Positions 37,979 through 46,583 of a stretch of DNA of 64,000 bases are shown in pieces. The translations under genes and the position numbers were made by a program. A model generated the notes under the pieces. That model searched no databases. It was given only the letters and a program-made list of their open reading frames with translations, and had not been told where the DNA came from. The stretch comes from an uncultured SAR116 cluster alpha proteobacterium. Its GTDB lineage: Bacteria > Pseudomonadota > Alphaproteobacteria > Puniceispirillales > Marisalimonadaceae. The stretch is taken from assembly GCA_902592615.1 (NCBI GenBank), contig CACJFI010000006.1:1-64000 (forward strand). Direction: 5' to 3'. Each line of letters starts with the position of its first letter. The first letter of the stretch is position 1.

Positions 37979-39574
37979 CTAATTGTTTAATATAAAGTCA
38001 GCACAACGTTCTCCAATCATCATGCATGCAGCATTAGTATTTCCTGACACTAATGTTGGCATAATTGAAGCATCTGCTATACGAAGACCTTTTATTCCAT
38101 GAACCTTTAAATTTTTATCGACAACGGATTCTTGGTCAAATCCCATTTTACATGTCCCTACAGGGTGGTAAACTGTTTCAGCTTTATCCCTTATAAATTG
38201 AAGTATTTTTTCGTCTGAATTAAAATTTTCTCCAGGCTGTATTTCTTCACCACAGAATTCTTTCATTGTAGTTGAGCCCATAATTCTCCTAATTAGTTTA
38301 ACTCCAGAAATTAGTGTTTGTTTATCCAAAGAGCTTGATAAAAAGTTATATTTTATCCTCGGTGTGTCTTCTGGATCATCAGATTTTATGTGAATACTAC
38401 CCTTACTCTCTGGTAAATTTTGATTTACAGTGCAAGTAATGCCAGGTTCCTCACCTAACTTCCTTTTACCGTTCTCCAATACAACTTTGTAGGGTATAAA
38501 GTGAGCTTGGATATCTGGAGCAGCTAATTCTTTTCTAGTCTTAAAAAAACCTACTACAGGGGCTGATGGCAAAGTTAAAAATCCATCTCTTTTAAATATA
38601 TAGTTAGCGACCTGTTTTACAAGGTTAATACCTCTTGCTTTGTCATTATAAGCTATTCCAGGTTTTGTAATTTTATAAATAATTCTTGGTGCAATATGGT
38701 CTCTTAAATTTTCTCCAACACCATTAAGTTCATGTATTAGCGGTATGTTTTTTTCTTCCAAAACATCTTTTCTACCGATACCTGACAATTCAAGAATTTG
38801 AGGGGAATTTATTGCTCCACCAGACAGAATTATTTCTTTGGAAACAGAATACTTAATTATTTTATTTTTATTTTTAACTTCAAGACCAATACATTTCTTA
38901 CCATTAAAAAGTATTTTTTTAACTAGACTATTTGTAATTATGGTAAGATTTTTTCTTGATTTAATTGGCCTTAAATAAGCAACTTCTGCACTCATTCTTT
39001 CACCTTTATAGATTGTAGTTTGAGTGTAAGCTATACCTTCTTGATCCTGTCCATTATAATCTTTATTAACAGGTATTTGTATTTCTTCTGCTGCTTTAAA
39101 TAAACCATTATAAATTGGATTTCTGTCTGTAACTTCTGTAACCTTTAATGGTCCATCGACTCCTCTTAGTTCAGAGGTGTTTCCTTGATAGCTTTCCATT
39201 TTTTTAAAAAACGGTAAGACATCTTCATATGACCAACCTGTATTTCCCATTTGTGCCCATGTATCATAATCAAGTTTATTACCTCTGACATAAACCAATC
39301 CGTTAATTGAACTTGAGCCTCCAAGTAATTTACCCCTTGGTATTGGTATTTTTCGATTTGAAGTATTTTCCTCTGGTTCAGATCTATATCTCCAATTGGC
39401 TAATGGATTATCAATTAAAAGAGCAAAACTTGCAGGAAGTCTTGACAACGGATGTGATGAGCGGCCAGCTTCTATTAATAATACATTATTATTTAAGTTT
39501 TCAGACAATCTATTAGCAACGGCACACCCCGCTGAACCTGCTCCAACAATTATATAATCAAAAGTTTGATTCAT
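37979..39574 (-). CDS. GMC family FAD oxidoreductase (choline dehydrogenase-like)
   Basis: 531-residue flavoprotein. The FAD-binding motif is VGAGSAGCAVANRLSE, with the two GMC signatures around GGSSSINGLVYVRGN and SGGAINSPQIL, and the active-site ending HPVGTCKMG and SGNTNAACMMIGER. It is of the BetA type and length, but BetA-like proteins oxidise many alcohols and no betB or betaine transporter is near. A palindrome lies upstream at 39600-39617. Confidence 0.94.
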   Translation of the reverse strand: MNQTFDYIIVGAGSAGCAVANRLSENLNNNVLLIEAGRSSHPLSRLPASFALLIDNPLANWRYRSEPEENTSNRKIPIPRGKLLGGSSSINGLVYVRGNKLDYDTWAQMGNTGWSYEDVLPFFKKMESYQGNTSELRGVDGPLKVTEVTDRNPIYNGLFKAAEEIQIPVNKDYNGQDQEGIAYTQTTIYKGERMSAEVAYLRPIKSRKNLTIITNSLVKKILFNGKKCIGLEVKNKNKIIKYSVSKEIILSGGAINSPQILELSGIGRKDVLEEKNIPLIHELNGVGENLRDHIAPRIIYKITKPGIAYNDKARGINLVKQVANYIFKRDGFLTLPSAPVVGFFKTRKELAAPDIQAHFIPYKVVLENGKRKLGEEPGITCTVNQNLPESKGSIHIKSDDPEDTPRIKYNFLSSSLDKQTLISGVKLIRRIMGSTTMKEFCGEEIQPGENFNSDEKILQFIRDKAETVYHPVGTCKMGFDQESVVDKNLKVHGIKGLRIADASIMPTLVSGNTNAACMMIGERCADFILNN

Positions 39575-39599
39575 TTTCTTCTTTCTTTAAAAAGTTTAT

Positions 39600-39617
39600 A
39601 ATAGATATTTATCTATT
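39600..39617. promoter_or_regulatory. Perfect inverted repeat upstream of the GMC gene
   Basis: AATAGATA-TT-TATCTATT, with 8-base arms and a 2-base centre, 26 bases before the GMC start codon. Candidate operator of an unknown regulator. A/T-rich sequence makes chance palindromes more likely. Confidence 0.4.
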
Positions 39618-39719
39618 CATATCAATATAATTTCTATCAATTACTTTTTTAAACATAATGACAAAATTGATAAAAAGTCTAAACAATGCTAAGTAACCTT
39701 CATTAAATGGGGATTTATT

Positions 39720-40328
39720 TTGTTAGAGTGGATATTAGATATTACTCAGATTATAATAGCTGATATTGTTCTATCTGGAGACAATGCTCTGATAATTGGA
39801 ATGGCAGCCGCGGCAGTTCCTGAAGAAAGTCGTAAAAAAGTTATATTTATTGGCTTAATGGCTGCTGCTGTACTAAGAATTTTGTTTGCTCTTGTTGCTT
39901 CCTATTTAATAAGTATACCTGGACTACTTCTATTGGGTGGATTATTACTTTTTTGGGTTTGTTGGAAATTTTACAATGATATTAAAGAATTTTCTTCATC
40001 TCATGAAGAAAAAGATAAACTCAAAAAAGAAGTTTCTGGTAAAGGCCTAAAAGGTGCTCTTATAACTATAATCATTGCTGATATCTCAATGTCTCTTGAT
40101 AATGTTATAGCCATAACGGCAATAGCGAGGGATAATAAAATATTGTTAATCCTTGGAATTGCCTTTGCCATTTTAATCATGGCTCTATTTGCAACCGCTA
40201 TTGTTAAATTGTTAACCAAGTTTAAATGGTTATCTTATTTAGGTCTTGCTTTTTTAGTTTACCTATCTTCTAAAATGACTTTAGATGGTTTGTTACAAAT
40301 TTATCCTTACATCAACAATTATTTATGA
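39720..40328 (+). CDS. TerC/YjbE family integral membrane protein
   Basis: 202-residue TerC-family membrane protein, a group linked to metal (often manganese) export. Acidic membrane motifs IADIVLSGDNALIIGMAAA and IADISMSLDNVIAI are the family hallmark. The TTG start follows AAATGGGGAT and gives the usual N-terminus MLEWILDI. The last six bases overlap the end of the convergent dctQM gene. Confidence 0.9.
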   Translation: MLEWILDITQIIIADIVLSGDNALIIGMAAAAVPEESRKKVIFIGLMAAAVLRILFALVASYLISIPGLLLLGGLLLFWVCWKFYNDIKEFSSSHEEKDKLKKEVSGKGLKGALITIIIADISMSLDNVIAITAIARDNKILLILGIAFAILIMALFATAIVKLLTKFKWLSYLGLAFLVYLSSKMTLDGLLQIYPYINNYL

Positions 40329-42380
40329 ACCAAGCCACTTTGGAAACCACAGAGCAATATCAGGATAAAACATCACTAATAACATTCCTGTTATTTGCAG
40401 AGCTATAAATGGAAGTACAGATACGAAAATTTCTTGTAGGGTGATATCTGCTGGCGCGACGGATTTCAACCAAAAACATGCAGGTCCAAATGGTGGTGAC
40501 AGAAAATAAATTTGTATATTCATAACAAATAATACACCAAACCAAACTGCTGCCCACTCAGGTTCTAAACCAAGCTCTGGCGCCATTCCGACTACCACAG
40601 GAGCAAATACTGGAACAGTTATAAATGCAATTGCAATCCATTCCATAAATGTTCCAAGGATAACTAAAATCCCCATCATAACAAAAACTATTCCTATCGC
40701 TGGCAGTCCTAATCCTGAAAATAATGATCTCATAAAGTCTGCACCACCAATAAGGTTATAAATTCCAACAAATGCGACAGCCCCTAAAATCAACCAAATA
40801 ATTGTTCCAACAGTAGACATTGTTCCAGCAAGAGCTACCTGTAGTAGGTTCCAACTATAAGCATTTCTAAACCATGCAACAAAAATAGCACCTAAAACTC
40901 CAACTGCTGCGGCTTCAGTTACAGATGCAATTCCACCATAAATTGAACCCATAACGCAGAATATCAAAAAGATACTTAAGAATACTGCATAGAGTTTATC
41001 TTTAGACATTTTCATTTCTTTTTGTCTTGCTTTAGCTACTTCTTCGGCAGTAGGTGCCATTGCAGGGTTAATATTACACCTTGCTAGTACATAGATAGCG
41101 TATAAACCAGCAAGCATTAATCCTGGCACTGCCCCCGCCATAAAAAGATCTCCAATAGCTACTTGAGCAGATAATCCATAAATAATCATGATTATACTTG
41201 GTGGAATAAGGGTTGCTAAAGCTCCAGAAGCACAAATTAAACCAATAGACATTTTTCTGTCATAACCTAATCTCAAAAGTTGTGGTAAAGCTACTAAACC
41301 AAGCATAACAATTTCCCCACCCATAACACCTGACATTGCTGCTAACACAACTGCAACGGCAATAGTTTGAATTGCAACACCACCTCTAAGCTTTCCAGCA
41401 AAAATTGACATAGCATCAAATAAATCCTCGGCGACTCCAGCTCTTTCTAAAATAGAAGCCATCAATACAAATAATGGAACTGCAATTAATGGATATTTTT
41501 CTAATAATCCAAAGGCATTAGTAGATACTAAATAAAGACCACCATATCCAAAATAACAAAGTGCACTTAGAACAGATACAAATAAGGTAACTACCCCAAG
41601 AGGCATACCTGTCATCATCAACACGAGCATCAATACAACAATTAATATACTAGCAGTACCAATATTCATATCCTGCATGTTAAGGTAATCTTGTGGATTA
41701 ATATGACTTCCAACTGCGGCATATAAAGAGTTTATATATCCAGCAAAACTTTCTTCTCCTATGAAGTGTACTATTATAACGCAAGTTATTCTCAAAATTA
41801 TCAAACCACAAATAGCTAAAATGATTTTTTTTGCAATATTTGAACTAAAATGCCTGTAAAGATTAATCATTAGTTGAATTATGTAAGTCGTTGCACCGAT
41901 TGTAAGCATAGACTTCAGTATCATTGGTTGTGGAGAGTTCCACGCACTACCAGCTTTTTCTAGCATCATAACCGAATCAAGGGCTCGAATGACTGAATCG
42001 TCAATCAATAACCACAAAGCGATTATTCCAACCACATACGCTATAAGATCAAGCCACCATTTACCCCTGTCAGATGCCATTATATAAAAGACAGTGATAC
42101 CAATGTGGCGCTTGTGAAGTGTCACATAAGCTGCAGACAGCATCCAAGCAGTTGCGGCTAATACCATAACAACCTCAAACACCCACTGAGTTGGATTGTC
42201 AAAAACATATCTTGAAATTACTTCATATCCGGTAACTGCAGCACATATAAGATATAATTGAGCAACAGCTAGCCCAGAAAATTTACTGAAGTGATCAAAG
42301 AAAGCAAAACTATCTTTCCCAGTCTCAAAATTTTCCATGTTATCCAAGTCTAAATTTTGCTTTTGGACAGTTTCGGCCAT
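40323..42380 (-). CDS. dctQM: TRAP transporter fused small and large permease (DctQM)
   Basis: 685-residue fusion of the two TRAP membrane subunits. The DctQ-like part is at about 30-235 (SRYVFDNPTQWVFEVVMV) and is larger than usual; the DctM part follows (LVALPQLLRLGYD, LATLIPPSIIMIIYGLSA, LSPPFGPACFWLKS). I chose the ATG at 42380, preceded by GGGGGAAATTTA; the open frame continues 11 codons further. It is transcribed away from its probable partner dctP, which is 255 bases to the right. Confidence 0.93.
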   Translation of the reverse strand: MAETVQKQNLDLDNMENFETGKDSFAFFDHFSKFSGLAVAQLYLICAAVTGYEVISRYVFDNPTQWVFEVVMVLAATAWMLSAAYVTLHKRHIGITVFYIMASDRGKWWLDLIAYVVGIIALWLLIDDSVIRALDSVMMLEKAGSAWNSPQPMILKSMLTIGATTYIIQLMINLYRHFSSNIAKKIILAICGLIILRITCVIIVHFIGEESFAGYINSLYAAVGSHINPQDYLNMQDMNIGTASILIVVLMLVLMMTGMPLGVVTLFVSVLSALCYFGYGGLYLVSTNAFGLLEKYPLIAVPLFVLMASILERAGVAEDLFDAMSIFAGKLRGGVAIQTIAVAVVLAAMSGVMGGEIVMLGLVALPQLLRLGYDRKMSIGLICASGALATLIPPSIIMIIYGLSAQVAIGDLFMAGAVPGLMLAGLYAIYVLARCNINPAMAPTAEEVAKARQKEMKMSKDKLYAVFLSIFLIFCVMGSIYGGIASVTEAAAVGVLGAIFVAWFRNAYSWNLLQVALAGTMSTVGTIIWLILGAVAFVGIYNLIGGADFMRSLFSGLGLPAIGIVFVMMGILVILGTFMEWIAIAFITVPVFAPVVVGMAPELGLEPEWAAVWFGVLFVMNIQIYFLSPPFGPACFWLKSVAPADITLQEIFVSVLPFIALQITGMLLVMFYPDIALWFPKWLGS

Positions 42381-42407
42381 TAAATTTCCCCCACATGAAT
42401 TTTTAAC

Positions 42408-42444
42408 TTGCAATTGTCTTAGAATTAAGAACTATAATAGTTCT
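42408..42444 (+). promoter_or_regulatory. Promoter with overlapping inverted repeat before the microprotein and dctP
   Basis: TTGCAA (42408-42413), a 19-base spacer and a perfect TATAAT (42433-42438). The -10 box sits within the inverted repeat AGAACTATAATAGTTCT (42428-42444, 7-base arms). A repressor bound there would block the promoter. Confidence 0.5.
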
Positions 42445-42489
42445 ATTAGAGACATTAATTTTAGTATGTCAAGAACCAAGGAGGAAATT

Positions 42490-42612
42490 TTGGCCAAACC
42501 TGTTAGAAGCGATCATGTAGATACTTACGGTCCCTGGGCGTGGATTGCTGGATTTGCTTTCGCGGTTTTAATTACATGGATGATGTTTTACATAGCTGAT
42601 GGTTTCAGCTAA
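42490..42612 (+). CDS. 40-residue TRAP-linked membrane microprotein
   Basis: Small protein with a polar N-terminus (MAKPVRSDHVDTYGPW) and one hydrophobic segment to the end (about 16-36). A perfect Shine-Dalgarno sequence AAGGAGG (42478-42484) stands five bases before this TTG. An ATG eight codons earlier (42466) has no such site. It ends 22 bases before dctP and must be co-transcribed with it. No known family recognised; a small accessory subunit of the transporter is a guess. Confidence 0.7.
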   Translation: MAKPVRSDHVDTYGPWAWIAGFAFAVLITWMMFYIADGFS

Positions 42613-42634
42613 TTTTCACAAAAGGAGGAATATA

Positions 42635-43651
42635 GTGAAAAAATATTTATTAGGCGCTTTAATCGTTGCAGGTCTTGCTTTTACCGGAGCTGCAAATGCG
42701 AAAAAGCTTAAATTTCAAATGAGTTCTAAAGCCGGTGACTGGGCTCACACCTATATGGGTGAAAAGGCAAAAATATTATCAGACCTTACTGATGGCAAAT
42801 TACAAATTGAAGGATTACCAACAAAGTCTGTTGTACCTCACAGAGAAACTATCGATGCAGTTGCAAATGGTATCCTAGACGGTGACTTTAATGCTATTGC
42901 TTATTTTGCAGGAAGAGATCCAGCTTTTGCAATTATGGGGGACTTGATTGCAGGTTACGATACACCGAAACAATATCAAGAATATTGTATGCACGGTGGT
43001 GGAAAAGAAATGTTACAAAAGATATATGATAGTGTCCTACCAGGTAAAATTCTTGTTCTAGGTTGTGGTCCTTATGGAAAAGAAGCACTTGTATCAAAAG
43101 TGCCAATTAATGGAGTTGCTGATCTAAAAGGTGTTAAAATCAGATCACCTGAAGGTTTAGCCGCCGATGTTTTTAGAAGAGCAGGTGCTTCACCTTCTTC
43201 AATTCCTTTCTCAGAGGTTTATACTTCTCTAGAAAAAGGTATTGTTGATGCCGCTGACGCTTCTGTTTATATTAATAATCATGCAAGTGGTTTCCATAAA
43301 ATTGCTAAGTATCCATTATATCCGGGTATTCACTCAATGGCTAACCTACAGACTATTATTAACAAGAAAGTTTTTAATAAGCTAAGTAAACAACATCAAA
43401 CTGCCTTAACAGTTTGGACCTACATGACTTGGACAGCTAAGCTAAGAGATGCTGGCCTTGACGGTAGAGCTCAGGTTGCAAAAGATAAGGCAGCTGGTGA
43501 CTTAACAATTATTGATTGGCCAGTTAGTGAAAGAGCAAAGTTCAGACAAATTGCTGTTGAGGCATGGAACTCTGCTGCATCAAAAAGTCCGCTCGCAAAA
43601 GAGGCTTTAGAGTCAAATCTATCTTACATGAAGAAAATAGGTTTACTTTAA
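42635..43651 (+). CDS. dctP: TRAP transporter substrate-binding protein (DctP), third system
   Basis: 338-residue periplasmic binding protein. The GTG start is chosen because AAAGGAGG lies just before it and a clean signal peptide follows (KKYLLGALIVAGLAFTGAAN). The binding region NGVADLKGVKIRSPEG and the following AGASPSSIPFSEVYTSL are typical of the family branch that partners fused DctQM permeases. Terminated by the hairpin at 43667-43704. Confidence 0.94.
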   Translation: MKKYLLGALIVAGLAFTGAANAKKLKFQMSSKAGDWAHTYMGEKAKILSDLTDGKLQIEGLPTKSVVPHRETIDAVANGILDGDFNAIAYFAGRDPAFAIMGDLIAGYDTPKQYQEYCMHGGGKEMLQKIYDSVLPGKILVLGCGPYGKEALVSKVPINGVADLKGVKIRSPEGLAADVFRRAGASPSSIPFSEVYTSLEKGIVDAADASVYINNHASGFHKIAKYPLYPGIHSMANLQTIINKKVFNKLSKQHQTALTVWTYMTWTAKLRDAGLDGRAQVAKDKAAGDLTIIDWPVSERAKFRQIAVEAWNSAASKSPLAKEALESNLSYMKKIGLL

Positions 43652-43666
43652 ACATATAAATAATTT

Positions 43667-43704
43667 AGCTTGCTGACTGTTCTAGTCAGCAAGCTTTTCT
43701 TTTT
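43667..43704 (+). terminator. Strong intrinsic terminator after dctP
   Basis: Perfect 12-base stem AGCTTGCTGACT / AGTCAGCAAGCT with a 5-base loop, then TTTTCTTTTT. It also covers the stop codon of the convergent amidase gene. Confidence 0.85.
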
Positions 43705-44998
43705 CCAAGATATACTTACACATCTCCAATAATTTTAAATCCTCACACCAATTTGCAATAAATTGAATACCAATTGGTAAATCATCTTTACCTTTTAAAA
43801 AAGGAAGACTTATTGCTGGAACTCCCATCATAGTCCAATATCCGTTAAAGATTGCATTACCAGTATTCATCAGATCGCGAGGAGCTTGTCCGGGTGCCGC
43901 AGGTGTGATAATACCATCGTATTTTTTAAACAATTGTTCTAAAATTTGTTTCATTTTCTTTGCTTTCTCAATTGCTGAAACATAATCACTAGCAGAGACA
44001 GGTATACCCGCTTCTATTCTTTTAACTGTAAATGGATGAAGCTTTGATTTGTTGGCTTTATAATAATTTATTAGTGAATTTGCAATAGATCCATTCATTA
44101 TAATTTCGTGTGCTTTAGCTGCATCGTCAAAATATTTCCCAAGGTCCAATTCTTCAACATCAAGAGATGTCTTTTTTACAAACTCTTCAATTCCAAGTTG
44201 CATATCTTCATCACCAAAATTCCAAACAGGACCTCTAACAAATCCAAGTTTAATTGGTTTATTTAAACTGACAGTTCTTTTATATTGATAATTTTGGATC
44301 ATGTCTAAATCATCATTATCATATGATAAAATAACAGAAGCAACTAAGTCTATGTCTTCTACACAATTTGCATAAATACCAGGGTGATCTAATCTTTGAG
44401 AAATTGGTGACATTCCTGTTCTTGATATCGTCCCAAATGTTGGTTTAAAACCAAATATACCGGTAAATGATGCGGGTCTTAAAACAGAACCGCCTGTTTG
44501 TGATCCAATTGCTAGCGGTACCATGTAGTCTGACACGGCAGCAGCAGAACCCGATGAGGAGCCACCTGGGGTGCATTCTAAATCTTTTGGGTTTTTAGTT
44601 TTACCAGGACCTGACAAGGCAAACTCAGTTGTAACACATTTACCCATAATAATAGCGCCCTCATCTCTAAGTAATCTAACTAAATGAGCGTCTTTAGACG
44701 GTTTTCTGTTTTTGCATAAGTGAGATCCATTTTCTGTAGGCATATCTTTTGTATCAATAATGTCTTTAATACCAATAGGAAGACCATTCAATTTACCTGC
44801 GCTTTTATCTTTCCATCTTTTATCAGCTTCTCTTGCTTGCTCTAATGCAAGTTTAGGATCTAAAAAAATCCAAGCACCAACATCATCTTCTCGTAATTCT
44901 ATTTGTTTTAAAAATGCTTTAACATACTCTTCAGATGAAAGACTACCTTCTTCCATCATTTTCAATGCTTCATTAGCACTTAGTTTAATTAAGTCCAT
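43682..44998 (-). CDS. Amidase signature family hydrolase (second)
   Basis: 438-residue amidase signature enzyme. The catalytic set is visible: Lys in IGIKDIIDT, the serine loop TPGGSSSGSAAAV and the nucleophile in GSQTGGSVLRPASF. It is a different type from the amidase at 6481. It lies downstream of a RidA gene (17-base gap), which suggests handling of amides and the enamine/imine by-products of amino acid breakdown. Confidence 0.92.
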   Translation of the reverse strand: MDLIKLSANEALKMMEEGSLSSEEYVKAFLKQIELREDDVGAWIFLDPKLALEQAREADKRWKDKSAGKLNGLPIGIKDIIDTKDMPTENGSHLCKNRKPSKDAHLVRLLRDEGAIIMGKCVTTEFALSGPGKTKNPKDLECTPGGSSSGSAAAVSDYMVPLAIGSQTGGSVLRPASFTGIFGFKPTFGTISRTGMSPISQRLDHPGIYANCVEDIDLVASVILSYDNDDLDMIQNYQYKRTVSLNKPIKLGFVRGPVWNFGDEDMQLGIEEFVKKTSLDVEELDLGKYFDDAAKAHEIIMNGSIANSLINYYKANKSKLHPFTVKRIEAGIPVSASDYVSAIEKAKKMKQILEQLFKKYDGIITPAAPGQAPRDLMNTGNAIFNGYWTMMGVPAISLPFLKGKDDLPIGIQFIANWCEDLKLLEMCKYILEKEKLAD

Positions 44999-45015
44999 CT
45001 AAACTCTCTCACTTA

Positions 45016-45399
45016 TTATAATTTTGTCACAATTGCTTCAGCTTCAATTTCAACTTTCATTCTAGGGTCTACAAGAGCAGATACTTCTAATAAAGTTGAT
45101 GCAGGCTTATGTTCTCCAAAATATTCAATTCTTTTTGGATTAATGATAGATCTATCGTTAATGTTAGTTAAAAAAACTCTTACTTTCACAACATCATTTG
45201 AAGAGCTACCAGCCGCAACAAGACAAGTATTTAGATCTCTCATGGCAATATCAAACTGATCTTTTGTGCTTTCTGGAATTGTACCGTCAAAATTCATTCC
45301 GACTAATCCTGAAACCCAAACTACTCCATTTGTTTCAACAACATGACAATAGTGACTTACAGGTTGAAGTATATCTGGTATTAATATTCTATTAATCAT
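45016..45399 (-). CDS. RidA family protein (enamine/imine deaminase)
   Basis: 127-residue RidA/YjgF/UK114 family member, which hydrolyses reactive enamines. The fold motifs VWVSGLVGMNFDGT, DLNTCLVAAGSS and a C-terminal KVEIEAEAIV are present. The usual substrate-binding arginine position near the C-terminus reads DPRMKVEIE. I chose the second ATG (45399) because TGAGGA precedes it. Probably co-transcribed with the amidase. Confidence 0.9.
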   Translation of the reverse strand: MINRILIPDILQPVSHYCHVVETNGVVWVSGLVGMNFDGTIPESTKDQFDIAMRDLNTCLVAAGSSSNDVVKVRVFLTNINDRSIINPKRIEYFGEHKPASTLLEVSALVDPRMKVEIEAEAIVTKL

Positions 45400-45514
45400 T
45401 TTAATCCTCATTAGTATTAATAAATTCGATATATTATTATCCTATAACAGTATCTTGAAAAATATACTTTAAAAAATAGTTTCAATTACTTTGCATGAAT
45501 TTAGAAAATGAATA

Positions 45515-45539
45515 TCATATCAGAGTGTTTTTGATATGA
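45515..45539 (+). promoter_or_regulatory. Inverted repeat overlapping the ribosome-binding site of the hydroxyacid dehydrogenase gene
   Basis: TCATATCA / TGATATGA, perfect 8-base arms with a 9-base spacer. The right arm ends inside the GAGG Shine-Dalgarno sequence (45538-45541). It could be an operator or an RNA stem-loop that limits ribosome access. Confidence 0.45.
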
Positions 45540-45546
45540 GGATAAT

Positions 45547-46566
45547 ATGCCTACAATAGTTTACCTTGATACGTTGCCTGCCCAAAATGGTTTAGATATT
45601 TTACATTCACAATCTAAAGTTGAAATATTAAAAATCAATAGTTCAGATAATGAAGAAAAGTGTATGTCAATTTTGCAAAAAGCGGATGCCTATCAGGTAG
45701 GGGCAGCCAGAGATGAAGTTCCAAAATATTTACAAGTTGATAAACAATTTTTAACTAAAATACCAAACTTACTTGTTGTTTCTTCATCCGGAGCAGGCTA
45801 CGACACTATTGATGTTGATGCATGTACTCAGTCAGGTGTATTAGTAGTTAATCAGACTGGCGGAAATGCTGAAGGTGTTGCAGAGCACGCAGTAGGCATG
45901 ATTTTGAATTTATTTAAAAGAATTGGTGAATGTGACCATGCTCTAAGAAGAGGTTGGAACGAGCCAAGAGTGAGTTTAATGGGTAAGGATCTTTTAAATA
46001 AAAATGTTGGAATTATAGGTCTTGGAAATACAGGTGGCAGAGTTGCAGAAATATGTAAAGTTGCATTTAATTGTAATATTTTGGCTTATGATCCTTACTT
46101 ATCTGAAGAAACTTTTAAAAAGAAACATGCAAGCAAAACCGAATTAGATATTTTATTATCAGAAAGTGACGTTGTCTCTGTTCATATACCCTTAAATAAA
46201 GAAACAAATAATATGATCAATAAAGATTGGTTCAAGAAAATGAAAAAAGGAAGTTATTTTGTTACTACTTCTCGAGGATCAATCCATAACGAAGAGGATT
46301 TATATAACACTCTTACAGAAGGACATTTAGCAGGGGCAGGCTTAGATGTGTGGGAGTTTGAGCCACCTCCGTCAACACATCAACTTTTAAAACTTGAAAA
46401 TGTAATAGCTAGCCCTCATACAGCAGGTATTACAAGAGATAGTCGAAATAAAATGTCTGAATTTGTTGCAACACAGCTTTTAGATATTTTTGATGGGAAG
46501 GATCCACCAAGGCCAGTGAATTCAGAAGTATTAGGAATTTTTCGAGAAAAATTTAAAAAAATCTAA
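45547..46566 (+). CDS. D-isomer-specific 2-hydroxyacid dehydrogenase family protein
   Basis: 339-residue NAD(P)-dependent dehydrogenase of the phosphoglycerate/hydroxyacid dehydrogenase family. The nucleotide fold GLGNTGGRVAEIC, and catalytic Arg (TTSRGSIHNEEDL), Glu (GLDVWEFEPPP) and His (ASPHTAGI) are all present. Without the regulatory ACT domain of SerA, so a hydroxypyruvate/glyoxylate or other 2-oxoacid reductase is likely. It is followed closely by an SDR gene. Confidence 0.92.
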   Translation: MPTIVYLDTLPAQNGLDILHSQSKVEILKINSSDNEEKCMSILQKADAYQVGAARDEVPKYLQVDKQFLTKIPNLLVVSSSGAGYDTIDVDACTQSGVLVVNQTGGNAEGVAEHAVGMILNLFKRIGECDHALRRGWNEPRVSLMGKDLLNKNVGIIGLGNTGGRVAEICKVAFNCNILAYDPYLSEETFKKKHASKTELDILLSESDVVSVHIPLNKETNNMINKDWFKKMKKGSYFVTTSRGSIHNEEDLYNTLTEGHLAGAGLDVWEFEPPPSTHQLLKLENVIASPHTAGITRDSRNKMSEFVATQLLDIFDGKDPPRPVNSEVLGIFREKFKKI

Positions 46567-46583
46567 TAAAAAAGGAAATATTA

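Noticed and set aside
42337-42465. Longer version (91 residues) of the microprotein frame
   Set aside because: It would overlap the start of the divergent dctQM gene, has no ribosome-binding site, and the added residues look non-coding.
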